Positions 6,951-12,080 of a stretch of 12,080 bases of DNA are shown here, one piece after another. Under the pieces are notes generated by a model. The model did no database searches. It worked only from the letters and a program-made list of their open reading frames with translations, and was not told the DNA's origin. The position numbers and the translations under genes are program-made. This DNA comes from JASBSR01 sp963847575 (GTDB taxonomy: Bacteria > Pseudomonadota > Gammaproteobacteria > SZUA-229). The stretch is from the NCBI GenBank assembly GCA_963847575.1, contig CAWKAL010000136.1:1-12080 (forward strand). The letters are read 5' to 3'. Positions within the stretch are counted from its first letter, which is position 1. Every line of letters starts with the position of its first letter.

Positions 6951-7861
6951 ACCAGCTTTACCGGGCATTTGTATATTTGTTGTTTGTAACTCTGGTTGCC
7001 TGTATGCCTGGCCAGTCAAATATGCGCGCAGGAAATGATGAAGATAGCGATATCGGGCTTGGCGGTACTGGTATGCTTGCCGACTCAGGGAATGGCCTCG
7101 GCGGAACGGGCATTGTCGGTGAGATTACCGGCTTCGGCAGTATATTCGTCAATGGCATCGAGATTGAATACGACGATGCAACACCCTTCACCATAAACGG
7201 TATAAAAGCATCGCATCAACACCTGGTGGTAGGTGATGTTGTAGAAGTGCTGACAGGCAATGCCAGCAAGCATACCGATGCACGGCAAATAAACCTGCGT
7301 CATGAAGTCATTGGCAAAGTCGAAACTGTCAACGCAGAGGCAGCGAGTTTTAAGGTGCTTGGTCAGACAGTCATGATCGCGGGCACCGATGCATCGCTGC
7401 CGCAGCCCGGCGAAACTGTTGCGGTGTCTGGTGTGCGCATTGATAAACACACTATTCGTGCAACGCGGGTGATGCCGGCCGATAGCGGCCAGCAGTTACT
7501 GCGATCGGGTAACGCACTGCCGTTTGCGAGACAGGCGAACCGCTGGCTGGTGCAGGCACATGTTAGCAATGCTGCGGCGGCTTTTGAGCTGGACGGAACC
7601 CGGTACGTGCTCGCTGTACAAATGAAGGCCGGTGATGCAGTAGAATCCCAGGCTGAATCCCGGGCTGCAGAATCCATTCTCGAGCTGAAGAAAAACCCGG
7701 CGGGCCAGCTTGAGCTTGAACGCTCAATAAATCCATCGGATACGCCACAGGGCCGGGTATGGCTGGATCCCGTACAGCGGCGAGATAATCACCTGCAGCA
7801 GAGAACAGCGCCAATGCATATGAATATGAATCCCCCGCCAGGTATGAACCGTGGTGGCTAA
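6947..7861 (+). CDS. DUF5666 domain lipoprotein
   Basis: 304 residues. The start ATG 6947 overlaps the upstream stop. The N terminus MNQLYRAFVYLLFVTLVACM is a lipoprotein signal peptide with lipobox LVAC (Cys19), so the protein is membrane-anchored and faces the periplasm. Two GLGGTG repeats form a glycine-rich linker, followed by DUF5666-type beta-barrel units: GEITGFGSIFVNGIEIEYDD with VVGDVVEVLTG, then GKVETVNAEAASFKVLGQTV with GETVAVSGVRIDKHTIRATRV. A third, less clear unit follows around VQAHVSNAAAAFELDGTRYV. The C terminus is Met- and Pro-rich (PMHMNMNPPPGMNRGG), which might bind a soft metal, though this is speculation. No catalytic motif is seen. Co-transcription with the DUF6502 protein suggests this is its main target or partner. 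The domain call is confident; the role is unknown. Confidence 0.85.
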   Translation: MNQLYRAFVYLLFVTLVACMPGQSNMRAGNDEDSDIGLGGTGMLADSGNGLGGTGIVGEITGFGSIFVNGIEIEYDDATPFTINGIKASHQHLVVGDVVEVLTGNASKHTDARQINLRHEVIGKVETVNAEAASFKVLGQTVMIAGTDASLPQPGETVAVSGVRIDKHTIRATRVMPADSGQQLLRSGNALPFARQANRWLVQAHVSNAAAAFELDGTRYVLAVQMKAGDAVESQAESRAAESILELKKNPAGQLELERSINPSDTPQGRVWLDPVQRRDNHLQQRTAPMHMNMNPPPGMNRGG

Positions 7862-7872
7862 TAATAAAATGT

Positions 7873-7922
7873 TCGCATACGCAAGTGCGACATGTCACTT
7901 GGTGCGCTAAAGCGCTAGTGAC
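7873..7922. other. Cluster of overlapping inverted repeats downstream of the DUF5666 gene
   Basis: TCGCA-N8-TGCGA (7873-7890), CAAGTG-N8-CACTTG (7882-7901) and GTCACT...AGTGAC (7894-7922, with inner GCGC-TAAA-GCGC) overlap one another in the 76-base gap. No T-run follows, so a standard intrinsic terminator is not evident. The structure could cause partial termination or protect the upstream mRNA end. Confidence 0.4.
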
Positions 7923-7937
7923 AGCAGACGTGTTGAA

Positions 7938-9503
7938 ATGAAATTTGATATAGCACATTTGCTCAAAGCGTCGTGTTACAGGCATCCGGTATCTCATATT
8001 GAGCTCATTGAAACCCATATTTCATGGGTGGTCCTCACCGGTGAGTTTGCCTACAAAATAAAAAAACCGGTCAACTTTGGTTTTCTCGATTTCTCTACAC
8101 TTGATAAGCGGCGTGATTGCTGTGCGCAGGAGCTGCGGCTCAATCGCCGACTTGCGCCCGAGTTATACCTGGATGTGGTTGAGATCACGGGTAGTTTTGA
8201 TAATCCGGTTATTTCGGGGCAGGGCGATGTCATCGAGTACGCGGTAAAAATGCTGCAGTTTGCGCAGCATGCACAGCTCGATCATATGCTGGCAGCAGGC
8301 GGGCTTACGGTCAATCATATGGATGCTATTGCGTACATGGTGGCAGACTTTCACCGGGCTGTTGAAGTGGCGACGGAATCGATGCCGTACGGCAATAGCG
8401 ATGTGGTTTATCAGCCGGTCGAAGAAAACTTTCTACAGATTCGACAGCATATTGATACTGCGCCGTATGCCGACACGCTCGACAGCTTGCAGCACTGGAG
8501 CAAGTCAGAATTTACCCGCCTTGAATACGTATTTAAACAGCGCAAACGTGACGGCTTTGTACGCGAGTGCCACGGTGATATGCATTTGCGCAACTTACTA
8601 TGGCTCGAGCATGGAGCGCAGAATCCATCCAATAGTCGACCGGTTGCTTTTGACTGTATCGAATTTAATGCACAATTACGCTGGATTGATGTAATCAGTG
8701 AAATCGCGTTCCTGGTAATGGATTTGCATGACAGGCAACAACATCTGCTGGCAAACCGTTTTTTGAATTCTTACCTGGAATCAAGCGGTGACTATGAAGG
8801 CCTGTCAGTGTTGCCGTTTTATTTTTGTTACCGCGCACTGGTGCGTGCCAAGGTAGATGCATTGCGCCTTGAGCAAAACAATATCGACATAGCAGAACAA
8901 CAGGCGTCACGCCGGGAATTTGAATCTTACCTCGCGCTGGCAATGGAAAGCACGCAGCGCCCGACGCCGAGAATGTTAATTATGCGCGGAGTTTCTGCTT
9001 CGGGCAAAAGCACGGTGTCACGCCAGCTGGCAGATGCGCTTGGCGCTGTGCGTATTCGATCTGATGTTGAACGCAAGCGCCTGTTCAATGTTGCAGCGGA
9101 CCACGCTGGTGAGAATGCTATCGATAGCGGGATATATTCTGCGCAGGCCTCGGACAAAACGTACACAAAACTGGTGGAACTGGCTGCTGCAATCATAACG
9201 GCTGGCTACAATGTGATTGTTGATGCGGCGTTTCTCAAACATGAACAGCGCGCGCCCTTCCAGCTGCTGGCGCGAGAATGCGGGATTGCATTCAATATAG
9301 TGGAAGTGACAGCGCCAGCAGAGATACTGCGCAAGCGAATCAGTGCGCGCAAAAATGATGTTTCTGATGCGGGCCTCGCCGTGCTGGAACATCAGCTCGC
9401 CAGCTGGCAGGCGCTGCGTGATGATGAACAAGATGCTACGATTTCAGTGAATACCACTGATTCTAAGGCTATAGCTCAGGCAATCGACCTGATCACAGCC
9501 TGA
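7938..9503 (+). CDS. Aminoglycoside phosphotransferase-like kinase fused to P-loop ATPase
   Basis: 521 residues in two parts. Residues 1 to about 330 are an APH/choline-kinase-like domain: FAYKIKKPVNFGFLDFSTLD near the N terminus, the catalytic loop ECHGDMHLRNLLW (HGDxHxxN, about residue 210) and the metal-binding FDCIEFN segment (about 239). Residues from about 345 on are a small P-loop kinase-like domain with Walker A GVSASGKST, RIRSDVERKRLF and NVIVDAAFLKHEQR, resembling the gluconate-kinase/zeta-like group. The architecture matches widespread COG2187-COG0645 fusions in proteobacteria, often labelled 'bifunctional aminoglycoside phosphotransferase/ATP-binding protein'. The true substrate is not established and resistance should not be assumed. 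It is cytoplasmic. No strong ribosome site precedes ATG 7938. It follows the DUF5666 gene by 76 bases with intervening hairpins, so it may be a separate unit. Confidence 0.85.
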   Translation: MKFDIAHLLKASCYRHPVSHIELIETHISWVVLTGEFAYKIKKPVNFGFLDFSTLDKRRDCCAQELRLNRRLAPELYLDVVEITGSFDNPVISGQGDVIEYAVKMLQFAQHAQLDHMLAAGGLTVNHMDAIAYMVADFHRAVEVATESMPYGNSDVVYQPVEENFLQIRQHIDTAPYADTLDSLQHWSKSEFTRLEYVFKQRKRDGFVRECHGDMHLRNLLWLEHGAQNPSNSRPVAFDCIEFNAQLRWIDVISEIAFLVMDLHDRQQHLLANRFLNSYLESSGDYEGLSVLPFYFCYRALVRAKVDALRLEQNNIDIAEQQASRREFESYLALAMESTQRPTPRMLIMRGVSASGKSTVSRQLADALGAVRIRSDVERKRLFNVAADHAGENAIDSGIYSAQASDKTYTKLVELAAAIITAGYNVIVDAAFLKHEQRAPFQLLARECGIAFNIVEVTAPAEILRKRISARKNDVSDAGLAVLEHQLASWQALRDDEQDATISVNTTDSKAIAQAIDLITA

Positions 9504-9680
9504 TCCAGAACTGGTTTTGTCTAAGTACTATACGTTTCATCGGGACCTGTTCTGGTCGAATGCCACTCAAGATTACGTCATGCGTGCCGATACTATCCCG
9601 GAGAGTTCTATATGCTGCGTTCAATACTGCCTGTTATGGTGAGCTGAGACGCGACTGCAAGGCGAGGGGAGCCAGTAAAA

Positions 9681-10886
9681 ATGTATGATGCGTTTGTCGG
9701 CAGGCAGCCAATATTTGATCAGAACATGGCTGTATACGCCTACGAGCTGCTATTTCGTGACGGTGACAAATCCAGCGCGGGCATTGTAGACGGCAACCAG
9801 GCGAGTTCGCAGGTGATGCTCAATACCTTCGCTGAATTCGGCCTCGATAGCATTGTTGGCAGTCATCGCGCCTTCATTAATTTCACCCGGGAGCTGTTGC
9901 TCGATGATTCGATCAAGGTGCTGCCGAGTGACCGTGTCGTGCTCGAAGTGCTGGAAGATGTCCGTGTTGATGAGGCGCTTGTTGCAGCGGTCAGGGAGCT
10001 TTCAAACCAGGGCTACCTGATAGCACTGGATGACTTTATCTATGATGCACAATGGCAGCCGCTGGTCGAAATTGCCGATATTATCAAACTTGATGTGCTG
10101 GCACTCAAACCAGCAGAAATCGAGTCGCATGTGGAATTACTGCAACCATACAAGGCGCACCTGCTGGCAGAAAAAGTCGAGACCAGGGAACAGTTTATGT
10201 TCCTGAAAGAGCTGGGCTTCGATTATTACCAGGGATATTTTCTGAGCAAGCCTGATGTTGTAAAGGGCAAGCGCACGCCGACTAACAAAATATCGATCAT
10301 GCATTTGCTGGCCAAACTGATGCAGCCTGATCCAGTCCATATAGAAATCGAAAAACTTATCTCGCAGGATGTCACCCTGAGTTACAAGGTATTACGTTTT
10401 ATTAATGCAGCACAGTTTGCGTTGCCAAGAAAAGTAGAATCTATCAACGAAGCCATAGTGTACCTGGGCCTGAATAGCATCAGGCGTTTTGCATCACTGA
10501 TTGCCCTGGCCGGTTTTAATGATCAGCCGCATGAAATATTGCTCACTGCATTGACCCGGGCGCGCATGTGCGAACTGCTGGCAAAACAGGCGGGTAATGA
10601 AGACACCGAAGCGTTCTTTACCCTCGGACTGTTTTCAGCGCTGGATATATTACTGAGCATGCCAATGAGTGATGTCATCGGTGAATTGCCACTGGGTGAT
10701 GAACTTGAGCAGGCGCTACTCAATGGAGGTGGTGAACTGGGCGCGGCGCTTGGCTGTGTGCTGGCGTATGAACGCCAGCAATGGGAAGCAGTGGTGTATG
10801 CTGATTTATCCAGGAAAGACATTAGCACCGTGTATCTGAATGCAGTCTCGTGGAGTAACGAAACAGGCGGCTCATTAAAGCTGTAA
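9681..10886 (+). CDS. EAL and HDOD domain signalling protein (YuxH-like)
   Basis: 401 residues; AGGGGAG at 9665-9671 supports ATG 9681. The N-terminal EAL domain (about 1-200) starts FVGRQPIFDQNMAVYAYELL, with ELLFRD in place of EALLR, then INFTREL, VVLEVLED, IALDDFIYD, IIKLDVLAL, AEKVET and YYQGYFLSKP. Most acidic and Lys/Gln positions are present, but the signature is altered in the way typical of the YuxH group, whose members are often inactive c-di-GMP phosphodiesterases. The C-terminal HDOD domain (about 205-400; QDVTLSYKVLRFINAAQF, SINEAIVYLGLNSIRRF) lacks HD-GYP catalytic residues and is expected to be a protein-interaction module. There are no membrane segments or sensor domain, so it is a cytoplasmic signalling protein. 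It is preceded by 177 non-coding bases and seems to be transcribed alone. Confidence 0.9.
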   Translation: MYDAFVGRQPIFDQNMAVYAYELLFRDGDKSSAGIVDGNQASSQVMLNTFAEFGLDSIVGSHRAFINFTRELLLDDSIKVLPSDRVVLEVLEDVRVDEALVAAVRELSNQGYLIALDDFIYDAQWQPLVEIADIIKLDVLALKPAEIESHVELLQPYKAHLLAEKVETREQFMFLKELGFDYYQGYFLSKPDVVKGKRTPTNKISIMHLLAKLMQPDPVHIEIEKLISQDVTLSYKVLRFINAAQFALPRKVESINEAIVYLGLNSIRRFASLIALAGFNDQPHEILLTALTRARMCELLAKQAGNEDTEAFFTLGLFSALDILLSMPMSDVIGELPLGDELEQALLNGGGELGAALGCVLAYERQQWEAVVYADLSRKDISTVYLNAVSWSNETGGSLKL

Positions 10887-10939
10887 TAAAGCTTATACAT
10901 AAACCCGGCCTGAACTTTATTATTCCAGCACCAGGCGAT

Positions 10940-11824
10940 ATGATTCTACATACTGAATTCAGGATGCCGGTCTGGCGTCGTATACTGAGGCCTGCAATTA
11001 TGTTGACTCTTCTAAATTACCTGGTTTTATTCCTGCTGGCAGCATGCGGCCTGAACGCGACTGCCGATGATGGTGTGCCTGTTATATTTGATGCACATAT
11101 CCATTACGATCAGGATATATGGAATGCGCTCCCACCCGCACGTGCAATACATCTGTTAACACAGCAAAACATACAGCGCGCACTTGTATCTGCCACGCCG
11201 ACTGAAGGTGCAGAAAAACTCTACCGCGAAAATCCCGATATCGTAGTGCCCATGTTGAGGCCCTACAAAAGCTGGCGGCATCGCTACCTCTGGTACAAGG
11301 ACCCGGAATTGAAAAGTTACCTGCTGCAGCATTTGCAACGAGTGCCATACAGGGGGTTTGGCGAGTTTCACGTGTTTGGTGAAAATATGAATACCCGGCA
11401 AATTGAAGATATGATAGCGCTGGCAAGAGAGCGCCAGCTGGTATTGCATCCGCATACTGATCTTGCCGGTATTGAAATGCTGCTGAAAAAATCAAAAGGT
11501 ATAGCGGTCATCTGGGCACACGGCGGATTTGATGTGCCATTAGAAATACTCACGCAGTTGCTGGATGAATATCCAGACCTTTCTATCGACTTGTCACTTC
11601 GCGATGGCCTGCCCAATGAAGACGGTATGCTCACAGATCAATGGCGAACACTGCTGGTGAACTACCGCAGTCGCTTCCTGCTGGGGGCGGATACCTACAA
11701 ACCTTCGCGCTGGGCGGAATTACCGGAGATCGTCGAACAGACAAGAGCATGGCTGTCGCAATTGCCTGAAGAAGTCGCCGCTGACCTAGAGCGTAATAAC
11801 TTTGAGCGCCTGTTTCCCAGGTAA
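10940..11824 (+). CDS. Amidohydrolase-type TIM-barrel hydrolase, exported, probable lipoprotein
   Basis: 294 residues from ATG 10940. The N terminus contains RRILRPAIM and a hydrophobic run ending LVLFLLAACG, a lipobox with Cys36. Starting at ATG 10964 would put the Cys at 28, more usual for a lipoprotein, but 10940 has the better-spaced AGG (10933-10935). Metal-binding motifs of the amidohydrolase (COG2159-like) fold are present in order: FDAHIHYD (HxH), GFGEFHVFG, LHPHTD, IWAHGGFD and LLGADTY. The enzyme is therefore probably an active metal-dependent hydrolase at the periplasmic face of a membrane, on an unknown substrate. It follows the EAL-HDOD gene by 53 bases in the same direction, so read-through is possible. 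The C terminus (LERNNFERLFPR) is typical of the family. Confidence 0.85.
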   Translation: MILHTEFRMPVWRRILRPAIMLTLLNYLVLFLLAACGLNATADDGVPVIFDAHIHYDQDIWNALPPARAIHLLTQQNIQRALVSATPTEGAEKLYRENPDIVVPMLRPYKSWRHRYLWYKDPELKSYLLQHLQRVPYRGFGEFHVFGENMNTRQIEDMIALARERQLVLHPHTDLAGIEMLLKKSKGIAVIWAHGGFDVPLEILTQLLDEYPDLSIDLSLRDGLPNEDGMLTDQWRTLLVNYRSRFLLGADTYKPSRWAELPEIVEQTRAWLSQLPEEVAADLERNNFERLFPR

Positions 11825-12080
11825 GTGAATTTCAACAGGATCTTCTGTGGCAGGTGGCTGTGTGCCATGTATCGGGCCTAGAACAATGGTCGAAATATGT
11901 TCAGTTACTGATATTAGCGGCAGGATATTTATCCACTCCACTATTGTCACGCAGCGATCAGGCCAGGCCGATGCCACGATGTATGTAGTCAATAGTGCTT
12001 GCCAATTTTATATCATCCGGTTCACAGTGTTTCACACGTAATACAGTAATGCAGATGGCAGCAGATGATTGCTGCAGCAT
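11825..12080. other. Region with no convincing gene; possible tail of an incoming minus-strand gene
   Basis: I see no clear terminator or promoter after the amidohydrolase stop. On the minus strand one frame stays open from the window end (12080) to a TGA at 11960-11958 and reads LRVKHCEPDDIKLASTIDY, then IHRGIGLA. It has protein-like composition and could be the C terminus of a gene starting beyond the window, but 40 codons are too few to prove coding. GCAGCA-N6-TGCTGC forms a small hairpin at 12058-12075. Confidence 0.25.

Noticed and set aside
7938..9503. Antibiotic resistance gene reading of the APH-like domain
   Set aside because: The fusion with a P-loop domain places it in a widespread chromosomal family of unknown substrate; nothing in the sequence indicates aminoglycoside specificity.
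9505..9555. CCAGAAC / GTTCTGG inverted repeat after the kinase-ATPase gene as a terminator
   Set aside because: The 37-base loop and absence of a T-run make it a poor terminator candidate; a 7-bp match at that distance is plausible by chance.
9612..9647. 11-codon mini-frame (MLRSILPVMVS) with GGAG upstream, before the EAL-HDOD gene
   Set aside because: It is too short to support, shows no amino-acid bias or attenuator hairpins, and a good ribosome site exists directly before the real start.

Overview
The window looks like a chromosomal segment from a gammaproteobacterium of moderate GC content. The evidence is the gene families (AmrS-type radical SAM, EAL-HDOD signalling protein, outer-membrane beta-barrel, lipoproteins with canonical lipoboxes), E. 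coli-like sigma-70 promoters and AGGAG-type ribosome binding sites. I cannot name the genus. I see no rRNA, tRNA, CRISPR array, insertion sequence or phage gene.

Layout. (1) 1-399: the 3' end of an AmmeMemoRadiSam-type radical SAM gene, broken by one frameshift. (2) 413-598: a 186-bp palindrome-bounded repeat element. (3) 636-2433 (minus): a papain-like C1 peptidase fused to an alpha/beta-hydrolase, carrying three frameshifts. A ComEC-like metallo-beta-lactamase hydrolase with an N-terminal SH3-like region (2743-4336, plus, one frameshift) diverges from it. (4) 4439-5254 (minus): an outer-membrane beta-barrel protein. A 79-bp imperfect palindrome (5291-5369) separates it from a small exported protein with an RVRE repeat (5407-5745, minus). 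(5) 6114-7861 (plus): a two-gene operon of a DUF6502-type HTH protein and a DUF5666 lipoprotein, overlapping by ATGA. (6) 7938-9503: APH-like kinase fused to a P-loop ATPase. (7) 9681-10886: EAL-HDOD protein. (8) 10940-11824: a secreted or lipid-anchored TIM-barrel amidohydrolase. (9) 11825-12080: no convincing gene, possibly the tail of an incoming minus-strand gene.

The strongest unexplained signal lies between the divergent genes at 5745 and 6114. Four copies of a 17-bp palindrome, consensus GTGGGAATANTTCCCAC, are arranged as two pairs about three helical turns apart. One pair sits on the promoter of the small exported protein and one on the promoter region of the DUF6502 operon. In both pairs an operator occupies the -35/-10 spacer. 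The simplest reading is that the DUF6502 HTH protein is an autoregulator that jointly controls its partner lipoprotein and the divergent exported protein. This would be a small, apparently undescribed envelope regulon.

A second notable pattern is that all five frameshifts I can recognise fall within the first 3 kb, in three otherwise well-preserved genes, while the remaining 9 kb has none. This could be very recent decay of the peptidase/metallohydrolase cassette and its neighbour, or local sequence error such as a low-coverage contig edge. The sequence alone cannot decide.
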